Below are positions 42,601 to 52,762 of a stretch of 53,735 nucleotides of DNA, in pieces. Origin of the DNA: Pseudogymnoascus destructans (Eukaryota > Ascomycota > Leotiomycetes > Thelebolales > Thelebolaceae); the NCBI RefSeq assembly GCF_001641265.1, contig NW_020167569.1, positions 1-53,735 of the forward strand, read 5' to 3'. Each line of letters opens with the position of its first letter. Position 1 is the stretch's first letter. The translations under genes were made by a program, and so were the position numbers. The notes under the pieces were generated by a model. It ran no database searches, was not told the DNA's origin, and was given only the letters and a program-made list of their open reading frames with translations.

Positions 42601-43694
42601 TTGGTAGCCTTAAGCTCTTTGGTGCCTTGCCGGTAGAGCGGGGAGAAAGCGTTTGGTAACGGCGCCTCTAGCTGTATCTTATGATCGTATACCCGGTGTG
42701 GTGGTAATTTATCAGATTCCGATTTTGAGAAGACGTCGGTGTACTTTCGGTGCACAGGCGGGAGTTTCTCCTGGATGAGTGATATCGTCTCGTCATCCTC
42801 TTCGGATTCTTTTTCCCGAATGATCTGATCGATCTCGTAAAGGCTGGTCTGGAAGAACTCGGCATCGCTTCGCATCATCTCGTGGTGGAAGGCGTTTGCA
42901 CCGATCTCGCAGATGTGCACCGGCGTGAAGCTTGGTACAGGCTTCGCCGGTGGCAAGAAAGGTACCCCTGGGATCTGAGGTGTACTCGGGGCAGTGTCGG
43001 TGGTCATTCCGGAGTCCGAAATTATCACTTTCATTTCCATCGAGCGTCCGCCTGCGCGGCGTCTGTCTTCGTGGTGGATTGCGGCATCCCTACGATTCGC
43101 ATCCGACTGGTGAGAAGGATGTCGAATGGACGTTTCGCGCGAGTGGTAGGGCAAGGTGATCTCCTTGCTCCAGCTAGGAGTAGGCGGGTACTCCTTTGGC
43201 CATACTAGCCGGCTCTTTGCAGAGTCGAGTAGTATTCGGAAGCGGCTGAAAAGCTTCCTCCCAATTATCACATCTTGCGCTCCGAGGTCCAGGAGCACAA
43301 AGGGGCAGTTATATATTCGGCGTCCTTCGACTGTTAAGTGCAACCGAATATACTCCGATACGTGACTTTGGATTTTTCGCTGAAAACCACGTATGGGTAC
43401 AGAGTAGGGCAGTTTCCGTATGGGGCTCTGAAGCGCCTTCGACAGTCGTAGCGCGAAGGGCTTGTTGATGACGAGGTATCCGTTTGCTCCTGTGTCTGCG
43501 AGAGCCTTCGTTTGCACACCGAGTCCGTTCAGACTCAGCGTCGTGTCGACTAAGAACTGGGTTCCGCCCAAGAGTTCTTGTAGGTCGAGATCTCGCAGAT
43601 CACATTTGCGTAGACCTAGGAAGGAGCCTTTCCCTAGGCCTCGTCGTTTTCCTCCAGGGACGCATCCGATTGGAGTTCGACTGCCTCCTCCCAC
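39672..43694 (-). CDS. Ty3/gypsy Pol polyprotein with chromodomain
   Basis: An intact 1340-residue frame. Order: aspartic protease (DTGA, residues 67-70), reverse transcriptase (KLDIRQAFHRI and catalytic YLDDILIYS, about residue 500), RNase H (LETDSSDGVVAGVLS, TDHRSLEYF), integrase HHCC zinc domain (HPSGRRTYQLL to CATCRLSH) and catalytic core (LTMDFKEFP, IVSDRGPQF, then DGQTEIMNRYID). A GPY/F-like region (GQQWVGPYTVLEQIG) follows, then a C-terminal chromodomain (EWEVEKILAVRIR to VSWVGYDPDPEWYPASNF), which marks it as a chromovirus that may target marked heterochromatin. It overlaps the end of gag by ~60 bases in the -1 frame, so a -1 frameshift would be the expected way to make Gag-Pol. Confidence 0.96.
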   Translation of the reverse strand: MGGGSRTPIGCVPGGKRRGLGKGSFLGLRKCDLRDLDLQELLGGTQFLVDTTLSLNGLGVQTKALADTGANGYLVINKPFALRLSKALQSPIRKLPYSVPIRGFQRKIQSHVSEYIRLHLTVEGRRIYNCPFVLLDLGAQDVIIGRKLFSRFRILLDSAKSRLVWPKEYPPTPSWSKEITLPYHSRETSIRHPSHQSDANRRDAAIHHEDRRRAGGRSMEMKVIISDSGMTTDTAPSTPQIPGVPFLPPAKPVPSFTPVHICEIGANAFHHEMMRSDAEFFQTSLYEIDQIIREKESEEDDETISLIQEKLPPVHRKYTDVFSKSESDKLPPHRVYDHKIQLEAPLPNAFSPLYRQGTKELKATKQYLLENLEKGFIVNSNSPFASPILFVKKADGKLRFCIDYRKLNGLTRNDPYPIPRIDELLGRVSKAKIFTKLDIRQAFHRIRMHPDSEEYTTFRTRYGSYKCKVLPFGLTNGPATYQRYMNDVLMQYLDDFCTAYLDDILIYSEDPTEHIEHVHKVLQRLREAGLQADLKKCEFNVTRTKYLGYILTTSGVEADPDKIEPLRNWIRPTTVTGVKSYLGFCGFYRQFIRNFGKIAKPLTTITSPSEPFLWTEECENAFEELRRQLLAVQALHHFNPELPTKLETDSSDGVVAGVLSQEHPDQLWYPVSFYSHVLTGHEINWEIHDKELFAIVKAFAKWRPELASVTQRVEVYTDHRSLEYFMTTKVLTAKQVRWMELLSDFNFHITYTAGKNNLKADILSRRDQDLVMQQKVKLDSRARVLLGPARLHPRISAELADSYVASINAIDPPKAQMPFDLIEALCVDNRKSFAETRAKQPLPDGYALADQLLLYKDRLCVNRHTELCTKLIREAHDQVSTAHPSGRRTYQLLAQKYRWVGMEADCIRYVRNCATCRLSHTNVTKQQGFLHPLPVPDYPMQHLTMDFKEFPRDKHGYDSILVFMDRLGKSSVTIPCYKTTDARQMAQLFIEWIYRFGHTPVSIVSDRGPQFVSSFWHEFCRIIGVKIKLSTAYHKQTDGQTEIMNRYIDQRLRPFVSHYQDNWSELIPIMDRVQMTLPHASIGMTPYRLKYGTDPRTSWDWETPKATTPREVMNQKEAKAVANRMHSAWIYAKENMAKAQEDMSKYANRRRRAIDWDVGDKVYLSTKNLKNHRPSRKLGQQWVGPYTVLEQIGHAFRLDLPKGSQIHDVFSPDVLIKAPNNPLPGQAAPEPSSKVVDGLEEWEVEKILAVRIRRKQLQYQVSWVGYDPDPEWYPASNFKNSPYKIREFHAEYPNLPGPPQDLPGWITEWETGKPSYDHERHGKAEENSVVATYDTKLNTL

Positions 43695-45226
43695 TGCTCT
43701 TCGGGTTCAGGGGCTTCGCGGTCAATCTCTTTGACTGTGGGGTTGAGCGGGCACCTGTCCTGGAAATGACCGGGCTTCCCGCATTTGAAACAGTTTCCAG
43801 ACGCAGCCGGCACGGCGGTCGGTGGGTATGAAAGGAGTCCTCTGGAAGGAACCCAACGGACTTCTTGTCGTCTTCGGTGGTTGGGTCTTGGCGGCCTCCA
43901 CAGGCGGGAACCTGGATGAGCCGAGGCGGGCCCGTCCTGGAAGCTCGACTCGCTGCTCTTGGACTGGGAGCTCAACTCGCCGTTCCTGCGTCGCTCTTGG
44001 TCGAAGGCGGTTAAGGCTCGGACCATGGTGAGGTAATCGCCTTTCCATTGGTCCTTCACGACCGCCACGCGGCTGCGGAATTGCGGTGTGAGCTGTTCCA
44101 CATATACCGAAACCACTCCGATTGTGATACTTGTCCGGCTTGGGGGCGGTGGGTATGAAAGGAGTCCTCTGGAAGGAACCCAACGGACTTCTTGTCGTCT
44201 TCGGTGGTTGGGTCTTGGCGGCCTCCACAGGCGGGAACCTGGATGAGCCGAGGGGCCGTCCTGGGAAGCTCGACTCGCTGCTCTTGGACTGGGAGCTCAA
44301 CTCGCCGTTCCTGCGTCGCTCTTGGTCGAAGGCGGTTAAGGCTCGGACCATGGTGAGGTAATCGCCTTTCCATTGGTCCTTCACGACCGCCACGCGGCTG
44401 CGGAATTGCGGTGTGAGCTTGTTCCACATATACCGAAACCACTCCGATTGTGATACTTGTCCCGTAATCGCCGCACTTTGGAAGCGGGCTTTGAACTCGG
44501 GGAAGGTTTCGTGTAAGTGACCCTTTTCGCCCATCTGCATATCGTCGAATTCGTTCCGGGCCTGTTCGGTCTCATTACCCGTAAGGTAATATGATCCTAA
44601 TAGGTCCATCATTTCGTCTGCGCTCTGGAAGCCATGCGTATCCGATAGGTATTGGGGTTCCAGATATTTCTTTGCCAGGCCGGTCGTAGTTCCCCATATC
44701 AACGCTCTTCTCGAGACGTCGGTAGGGTAGTGGTCCTCATTGACTACAAGTCGGTCCCGAATGGACGCGCTCCATTGCATAAAGGTATGTTCTATCCATC
44801 GCTGAGCGGCGTAATCTTCTCAGAGATGGTGGATTTCTTGTAACGGTTCGGAGGGTCCACGGTGTACTGTCGGGGTAGACCCGGGATTGAAGGAGAGCGC
44901 GCATTGTCGACAGGTGGCAGTCGAACGGTGCCGGGCGTGTTTCGCATTGTCGGTGCAGGCTGTTCGTCTTCGTCCGGCCTCAATGGTGCGCACTGGGGCG
45001 TCGGCAGCCCGGTGGTGGCGTAGACGGTATTCGGGTCTGGCTAGCTACGAGGCTGGCTACCATCGCCTTGAGCTCCCGCATCTCGTTCTCGAGGTTCGCT
45101 ATGCGATCCGGGGGGCTTTCGGATGGCCCTGCGGTCGTGCCCGCTGTGGCGGTTTGCCTAGTTGTCATTCGTAGCGGTTGACCGTCATTGTCGGGTGGTG
45201 GGTTTTTGTGTCGTCTTGCGCGACAT
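43634..45226 (-). pseudogene. Ty3/gypsy gag (right copy), frameshifted
   Basis: Start ATG 45226 (MSRKTTQ). A one-base insertion in a T run near 45205 closes the frame early here, whereas the left copy stays open. The gag core lies at about 44300-44750. The zinc knuckle (CFKCGKPGHFQDRC) is read at about 43750-43790 in the frame that ends at 43634. Between them is the ~320-bp tandem duplication and further indels. Pol is fully intact, so it is odd that gag is broken. Sequence errors or reads mixed from several element copies are plausible causes. Confidence 0.78.
43820..44462 (-). repeat. ~325-bp tandem duplication inside gag (right copy)
   Basis: Units 43820-44146 and 44147-44462. Same duplication as at 1881-2522, with small indels (for example GAGGCGGGCC/GAGGGGCC and CTGTTCC/CTTGTTCC) between units. 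Confidence 0.9.
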
Positions 45227-45585
45227 CTTGATTCGGGGGTGTATCGAGTCGCAGTCGATACGGAAGAGTTTGACTTCCGGTAGCTCGTAGCTATCAACAC
45301 TCTTGTTCACAATTGCCTTGTGCTTGAGGGGGTTCTTTAGGATCTCGTATCCTATTCGGCGCCAACGCGTCGGCGACTTTACCAGCTTGCTCTGCAGGAT
45401 CAAACCCTGATCCACTGGCTGTCCGTGAGTTCTCTGGGTCACGGCTATTTGGAGTCATCAGGTCTCTACTTCGAAATGTCACCGAGTCGCGGTCGTGGTG
45501 TTTCGACAGTTCTCCTGAGTCGTTCCGGTTGTGGGATATTCTTTGAGTACGGCCGTCCCCGGCAGGCGTGATCTTTTTTGTATAA
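45227..45585 (-). other. Retrotransposon 5' leader
   Basis: The untranslated leader between the 5' LTR and gag. The sequence directly after the LTR on the element strand is TTATACAAAAAAGATCACGC, without the TGG that begins a standard tRNA primer-binding site. An open frame upstream of the gag ATG (protein MNKSVDSYELPEVKL) is present in the left copy, so gag might start earlier. Confidence 0.6.
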
Positions 45586-45895
45586 TGTAAGGACGCAGGG
45601 CACCGTATCACGAGAAGTGGCATATGGGAGTGCGAGTCGGATATGAGTCGGTGCAATCCTATAGGTCTACTACGAAGGATACAAAAAGATGAAAGGGGAG
45701 CTTATAGCTTCCTACCCCTTATGTACCTAAATGGGGTCCGACTCGGCTAGGCCTTAGCGTACCGGTAGATCCACTCCCGTCTGCCCGCCGAATCGACCCC
45801 GACCCTAGAACATCTATGCTGCTATACTACTATGTCGCCTATTCCGCGTTGTCTTACGGGTCCGAGGGTACCCCGTGTAAGGAGGCATCCTTACA
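45586..45895 (-). repeat. 5' LTR of chromovirus (right copy)
   Basis: 310 bp, the same LTR as 37923-38233, one A shorter in a run. Confidence 0.95.
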
Positions 45896-46059
45896 GTACC
45901 TTGCTAGTCTACTCGCATTCTGGATCCTCCTGTCCTTATGGATGGGATTAAACCAGCTTTTGAAGACTAGGTTGTAAAGATCTGACTTAAGCTAGAAGCT
46001 AACATCGACCACTTCCCAAATGACAAGATGCAGATGAGTTTATCTCCAAAGCAGACTAG

Positions 46060-46982
46060 TGTCATACTGACATTCGTTGCACTCAGTTTGCTATCAAAGT
46101 CAAGAGCAAACTTGGAAATCTCCTCCTCAAACCTACAAGTCACTATACATATTTTGGCTTATCACACCAACAACAAGAGCAATACTACTCAACGATTGCT
46201 ACAACCATCTATGATTCATTACACGTCATCGCTCCTTAGTTACTGGGCCGATATTACCACATAGCATATCTCTACAACCCTCTATGATTCATTACATGAC
46301 ATCACTCATACTACCACATGACATATCTCTACCAACTAGAGGCCTAGGAGCATGAACGATAGCTCTAAAAGCTCCGACGAACCTCTATGATTCATTACAT
46401 GTCATCGCTCTTTAGTTACCCACAAGATTGGTTAAGTTAACATAATTTGTCTATGACATAATTTGTCTATGACATAATTTGTCTATAGGGGTACTCTGAC
46501 CTTGGACCTCCTTTTACTTCCTATAGGCTACGAACCTAAGAGATGGTTCTATGGGATTCTCTTACGTCGACTACAGTTACCAAGCCTGGTAAGTCATGGA
46601 AAGTCTTGGAAAATGAGAGAACTACACTCCTTTAGCATAAATAGGATTGCCCTTTCCTTAAGAAAGGGCAAGCAGACAATACAGTAAATCGACTATCACA
46701 TACTTCCACGTCTTTTCCAAGCTTCCAAGCATTCATCTTGTTACTCCTTGTTTCTGAAAAGTCAGTGAGGTGTTAACCTCTGACTTACCCTGAGTTCCCA
46801 GACTCAACATTTGTTGCAACTTGTCTGAACCACTTCACTACATCACACACCTGATTGCTGCGTTGTGGAATAGTCTAAGCTACAACCCTTTGGCTCTGTT
46901 TCCTAAGACAGTGTGTTGTCTTAGTAAAATCATCCCTCCCTTGGGTGGCTAGATTCTCACATCTGGTGCACCCACCATTACA
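46060..46982 (-). repeat. Solo LTR A, right copy
   Basis: The copy of 4116-5041, with ACTAG on both flanks. It has a few short deletions (for example in the tandem ATGACATAATTTGTCT stretch near 46440). Confidence 0.85.
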
Positions 46983-47291
46983 ACTAGGAGGACTTGTAGT
47001 TCACCATGTGAACCTACGGCTTCGCATTACCTCACCAAACATGCTTTAGTCAGCAGAAGAATCCTCCAACTCCTTGAGAAAGTGTTTAGCAACCCTGATA
47101 GGAGACACACTGCACAAACTGAGTACTACAAGCTATACCAAGGCAAGAATACCTTTGCAACCTTCTAGGCTGAATTATAGAGACTTACAGCAGAGCTGGA
47201 TTACTTAGAGGAGACCTTGCTTGACGATCTCTAATTCAAGATCAACTAAGGCCTGCAGAAAGCCTTGGTTGCTAAAGTAGGAACTACTACC

Positions 47292-48215
47292 TGTAATGGT
47301 GGGTGCACCAGATATGAGAATCTAGCCACCCAAGGAAGGGATGAATTTACTAAGACAACACACTGTCTTAGGAAACAGAGCCAAAGGGTTGTAGCTTAGA
47401 CTATTCCACAACGCAGCAATCAGGTGTATGATGTGGTGAAGTGGTTTAGACAAGTTGCAACAAATGTTGAGTCTGAGAACTCAGGGGTAAGTCAGAGGTT
47501 AGCACCTCACTGACTTTTCAAAAACAGAGAATAACAAGATCAATGCTTGGAAGCTTGGAAAAGACGTAGAAGTATGTGCTAGTCGATTTACTGTATTGTC
47601 TGCTTGCCCTTTCTTAAGGAAAGGGCAATCCTATTTATGCCAAAGGAGTGTAGTTCTCTCATTTTCCATGACTTTCCATGACTAACCAGGCTTGGTAAAT
47701 GTATTAGAAATCAAGTGCGACCCACAACTAGCTTGCTAATCATGTAGTGAACGTAAGAGAATCCCATTGGGTTCCTAGCCTATAGGAAGTGAAAAGGAGG
47801 TCCAAGGTCAGAGTACCTATAGATAAATTATGTCATAACTTAACCAATCTTGTGGGTAACTAAGGAGCGATGACGTGTAATGAATCATAGAGGGTTGTAG
47901 AAGCTTCTAGAGCTATCGTTCATGTTCCTAGGCCTCTAGTTGGTAGAGATATGCCATGTGGTAGTATTGGCCCACCCCCTTAAGGAGGATATTTTCTTAA
48001 TAACTTGTTCAATGAGTGTCCAAATGATATGCTGTGATGTATGTAGCATAAACAGATGTAGTAGAAGAGTTTGCAGCAATCGTTGAGTAGTATTGCTTCT
48101 GTTGTTGGTGTGATAAGCCAAGATATGTATGGTGACTTGTAGGTTTGAGGAGGAGATTTCTAAGTTTGCTCTTGAGTTTGATAGCAAACTGAGTGCAACG
48201 AATGTCAGTATGACA
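47292..48215 (+). repeat. Solo LTR B, right copy
   Basis: The copy of 5352-6275, with CTACC on both flanks. Confidence 0.87.
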
Positions 48216-48970
48216 CTACCCTACTTGAATTCGTGAAGAAATGCATGCTTGTGGACCAAAACCTACAGAGAATTCAAGAAAAGGAGAAGAGAATGAAGTC
48301 ATAGCCGTTCGCCTACTAGAAGCAGAGTGGCCAAAGCCCTACTGCTAGTACTGCTGTTAAAATAGTGGCACTATAGAAGAAGCTCTACCGCCCTCCCTAC
48401 TAAGATCCTGAGAAAGAATCACTTATGAAGCTTGGCAAATGCTTCCATTGCTATGGAAGTGGTCATCGCGCTTGCGACTGCCTATAGAAGCAGAAAGTTA
48501 GAGTTAATGAGATATCTACTATAGAAGAGCATGCTTAATATGAGTCGGGAAACGAATAGCCTCTAGAGAAGACAGAGGTTCTATAGCAAGAATTGCCTCC
48601 TCTGTGTAACGGGTGCTGCCGTTACAGTACATGTGGTATATAAAGCGTGTTACGCGTATTCCGGGCGAGCCGGAATACTGTAGTCTTTTTGGCTCAGTGG
48701 GATGTAGCACGAGCATAACCGTACATCATTACACTCTGCCTCATCATTATCCCATTTCAACTATGACACTCCATTCTTAGCTACCTGTAGAATAGTAAGA
48801 AATCAAATTGTGGATAGCGGTGCAACAGGTGGCAGCTTTGTGAATGCTGTTGACGCAAAAAGAATTTGTGAAATTGAAAACATCTCTCCTATCAAACTTA
48901 TAAAACCAAAGAACATTGAAGGATTTAATGGAGCTACTGCACTATAGTCACACATGCTATATACCCTCGA

Positions 48971-50064
48971 TGTCATACTGACATTCATTGCACTCAGTTT
49001 GCTATCAAATTTAAGAGCAAACTTAGAAATCTCCTCCTCAAACCTACAAGTCACCATACATATCTTGGCTTATCACACTAACAACAGAAGCAATACTACT
49101 CAACGATTGCTGCAAACTCTTCTACTACATCTGTTTATGCTACATACATCACGGCATATCATTTGGACACTCATTGAACAAGTTATTAAGAAAACCTCCT
49201 CCTTAAGGGGGTGGGCATATCTCTACCAACTAGAGGCCTAGGAACATGAACGATAGCTCTAGAAGCTTCTACAACCCTCTATGATTCATTACACGTCATC
49301 GCTCCTTAGTTACCCACAAGATTGGTTAAGTTATGACATAATTTGTCTATAGGTACTGTGACCTTGGACCTCCTTTTCACTTCCTATAGGCTAGGAACCC
49401 AAGAGATGGTTCTATGGGATTCTCTTACGTTCACTACATGATTAGCAAGCTAGTTGTGGGTCGCACTTGATTTCTAATACATTTACCAAGCCTGGTTAGT
49501 CATGGAAAGTCATGGAAAATGAGAGAACTACACTCCTTTGGCATAAATAGGATTGCCCTTTCCTTAAGAAAGGGCAAGCAGGCAATACAGTAAATCGACT
49601 AGCACATACTTCTACGTCTTTTCCAAGCTTCCAAGCATTGATCTTGTTATTCTCTGTTTTTGAAAAGTCAGTGAGGTGCTAACCTCTGACTTACCCCTGA
49701 GTTCTCAGACTCAACATTTGTTGCAACTTGTCTAAACCACTTCACCACATCATACACCTGATTGCTGCGTTGTGGAATAGTCTAAGCTACAACCCTTTGG
49801 CTCTGTTTCCTAAGACAGTGTGTTGTCTTAGTAAATTCATCCCTTCCTTGGGTGGCTAGATTCTCATATCTGGTGCACCTCAGACTCAACATTTGTTACA
49901 CTTGTCTAAACCACTCCACTACATCATACACCTGATTGCTGCGTTGTGGAATAGTCTAAGCTACGACCCTTTGGGTCTTTTTTCCTAAGACAGTGTGTTG
50001 TCTTAGTAAAATCATCCCTTCCTTGGGTGGCTAGATTCTCACATCTGGTGCACCCACCATTACA
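48971..50064 (-). repeat. LTR unit C, right copy
   Basis: The copy of 7031-8124, including the 175-bp internal tandem duplication. Confidence 0.75.
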
Positions 50065-50887
50065 CCTAGGACACGGTATACCCCTAGGTATGCTGCTTTC
50101 ACTTACTCCGAAAACTCTTAGCTAAGCGACAATAAGCGGAACGCAAATAGCGTTAGTAGCTAAGATCAACTATAGGAGGCAAACGCTACAAAAATAGCTA
50201 CTCCACTCGCTCTATACGCTACAACAACTACAGACAGTGTAGGGGGGTCCCATATGACCTTCCTATACTAGGTCTAGAAAGCTAAGGGGATGTGTTGTAA
50301 AATATAAACTGACTTGAACCTACGAAAGTGTGGGCGTTCCACTTTTGCCTAGTTCAATGGTTTTTAACACAATGTCGCGGACGTCATCCGTAGCTGGCTT
50401 ACACGTTCTACTTCCGGAAGGTGACGATAACACTACACATAACCTTGTATATCTAGAGTATTGTGTGATATTACTATTCTACTACTTGCCTCAACTCTAC
50501 TTAGTTGCTACGGGTGGTTACGGGCGCTTACTAGGTTTGGATGTCGTAATATGTTTACGGGTTTAAACACACGACCACTTACGGCAGGCAGTCACAAACC
50601 GGCGTACCACAAATCCAAATGACCGCCGTAATTGAGATGTCTCAACATGCAGGTAAAGTAATCATATCAACACACAGCGAAGTCAACAGGGAAACAGAGG
50701 AGAGAAGCATCGAACACAAGAAACCTGCCCCCGAACAAAGCTTCATTTTGTCTGGTTCTAAGAACAAAGCCTAAGCCTATGCCCATTTGCGATCCGTAGG
50801 CCCTCAAACCCGACAGCAAACCGCCAACCCCCGATACCCAGACCAGCAGCAATCTGACGACGATGGCCACCTCCAAAAAATGCCTAG
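50065..50887. other. Unassigned spacer, right copy
   Basis: The copy of 8125-8978 with small indels. No gene is seen. Confidence 0.5.
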
Positions 50888-51928
50888 CTAAGGAGACACT
50901 GACCAAAATCCACGACTAAACAAGCAAACCGCTGCCCACTTCTGCATTTCCTTCCCAACTCCCGAAAGCCAATTGTAGCTCCATATCATAGCTGAACCCC
51001 CCCCCCAAACCCGTCCAGGCAGCCTACCTAGCGACAAAAAAAGAGACGCCCATTCAGACTGACGCACAAACAGCTGACCACGCGCAGACCTAGATCTCTG
51101 ACCTAAACCCTGCCGTTTCGACGGCGGCGGCACCGCGCGACTGAGGGAGAAATCAGTCCCCCTTACGAGACTATGAGCCTCCACCGGTTTACCAGGGCGA
51201 TTATTGATTCTCTTGCTCGTGAGCTCGTAGAAGTCGTCTCGCTCGAGCTGCTCATAATCCGGCACAACCAGGAACATCTCCATGAAATCCACGAGGCGCG
51301 CCTTGGTATACGGACTCTCAACTTTCGCGCTCGGGTCCGATTCCCAGTCGAGGAAGAGCTTGGCGCGCGCGCGGAAATGAGAGTAGATCCCCTCCATGTA
51401 GCATTGCCCGAGCGCGCTGCTGCGGATAATGTCGACGTAGTGGTGCAAGAAGGTGAGGGCTTCGAAGAAGTGGTCGGGGGGGAAGACGGCGAGGAAGTGC
51501 TGTACTAGCGCTTTCATGCTGACGCAGACTTTGAGGCTTGAGGTTACTTTTTTCTTGTATGGCAGTCCTGACATGCGACTGTGGGGATGATAGTAGGGCC
51601 GCATGTGGGGGGAGAGACCCTTCATCTCCGACCTAATGGCAGCGTCGAGCTTTCCTCCTTCCACTGCACCGGCGTCTTCGTCGTCGAGGGTGACTCCGTC
51701 TCCAGCAGCCGCCGCCCTACGGCGTTTCCTCGAACTGCGAGACGGCCTTTCGTGCCTGGTCTCCCTTTTAATATATGTGAAGTCATCTTCTTCCTCATAT
51801 TCTCCATCTTCCTCGTCGAAATAGCCCTCGTCGACATAGCCCTCGTCGACATAGCCCTCGTCGACATAGCCCTCGTCCTCGTTGAAGTCATCTCCGAGCT
51901 GAGACGAAGAGGAAACAACTCGTGCCAC
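50888..51928 (-). CDS. Unknown acidic GYVDE-repeat protein (right copy)
   Basis: Same gene as 8979-9995, here 346 residues. It is identical up to about residue 195, then reads SDPSAKVESP instead of SDPEREVESP because of two offsetting indels. The C-terminal ~40 residues differ because the poly-C run near 51000 is 10 bases here and 14 in the left copy. Neither C-terminus should be trusted. It is probably the same locus seen twice rather than a paralogue. Confidence 0.6.
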   Translation of the reverse strand: MARVVSSSSQLGDDFNEDEGYVDEGYVDEGYVDEGYFDEEDGEYEEEDDFTYIKRETRHERPSRSSRKRRRAAAAGDGVTLDDEDAGAVEGGKLDAAIRSEMKGLSPHMRPYYHPHSRMSGLPYKKKVTSSLKVCVSMKALVQHFLAVFPPDHFFEALTFLHHYVDIIRSSALGQCYMEGIYSHFRARAKLFLDWESDPSAKVESPYTKARLVDFMEMFLVVPDYEQLERDDFYELTSKRINNRPGKPVEAHSLVRGTDFSLSRAVPPPSKRQGLGQRSRSARGQLFVRQSEWASLFLSLGRLPGRVWGGGSAMIWSYNWLSGVGKEMQKWAAVCLFSRGFWSVSP

Positions 51929-52762
51929 TTAACCCGCGACTGTTCCTGGGGAGGAGGTGTCGGGAAAGGCGGCTGCTGTAGTGCACGACTATGATGAACA
52001 AAGTAAAAGACGAAGCAAAACAGATCGTTACAGGGGAGTGAATGTGAAAAACAGCTGTAGAACTAGAGTAACAGTGAAATAGTCAAAGGAAACACACAAA
52101 GTAAAGTAATTACTTCCTATATACAAGGAAGCTGTCCTTTCTTTAGCCTTTATAGTTAATGTGAAAAGTCCCCTCAGAGAGTTAAATGCTGGAGGCTGAA
52201 AAAAAGGAACGTCGTATATCCTCTCACTTGGGTTGGTGGGCCCATATGGAGAACTGACATCATCCCGAAACTCCGACGTGCGTGTGCCTCAAGGTACTAC
52301 TTTTGTTGAGTACGACTGTTGATTGCTGTACTATTCCGAGAACTTTGTAAGAGGCATAATGAACAAATACAGAGTAATAATTAGAAGTAATCACCCATTA
52401 TATAGAGCCAGTAGAATATGATATATGTGGCTTCATATGTCAGAGCTGCGTGGCATCTGCGAGACCATAAACTTCCACGTATGGTCGCGGGTCGTGGGTC
52501 GCGGGTCGCGCTTTCAGATTTAGGGAGTCTCGGCGCAAACATCCATTAAATTGGCCTGGAGACCAACGACAGCCAACAACCACCGACCGTGGTCTACTGT
52601 ACGATTAAATTACTTTCATGTTTCAATTGCAATCTACCTCTCATATTGCTTGATGCTTGGGCTTGAAGGCATTGCTATAGATGCTTTGGTTACGAGGGTA
52701 AGGGAAATTGACAGTTGCAGATCGACCAGAACTCTCTGGGCTCAGGAGTTGAAAGCGCAGGC
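51929..52762. promoter_or_regulatory. Divergent intergenic region, right copy
   Basis: The copy of 9996-10837, about 10 bases shorter because of small deletions (for example AAAACAAAAAGG/AAAAAAAGG and GCAACGACATCC/GCAAACATCC). Confidence 0.5.

Larger units (their letters stand above)
37923..45895 (-). mobile_element. Full-length Ty3/gypsy chromovirus (7973 bp)
   Basis: A complete element on the minus strand: 5' LTR (45586-45895), gag, pol with intact PR-RT-RNaseH-IN-chromodomain, then a 1.4 kb non-pol segment carrying a gene on the opposite strand, a polypurine tract (38234-38247, AAGGGGGGGGGTAA on the element strand) and the 3' LTR (37923-38233). The two LTRs differ by one base in an A run and a small GCC/CCG swap, so the insertion is young. 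The flanking five bases do not match (TACAT left, GTACC right). A 6-bp reading GTACAT/GTACCT differs at one base. Confidence 0.94.
45896..48970 (+). pseudogene. Gag-protease relic (right copy)
   Basis: A repeat of 3953-7030, with the same zinc knuckle near 48440 and DSGATG near 48815. Between 47101 and about 49890 I saw no difference from the left copy apart from coordinates. Confidence 0.82.
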
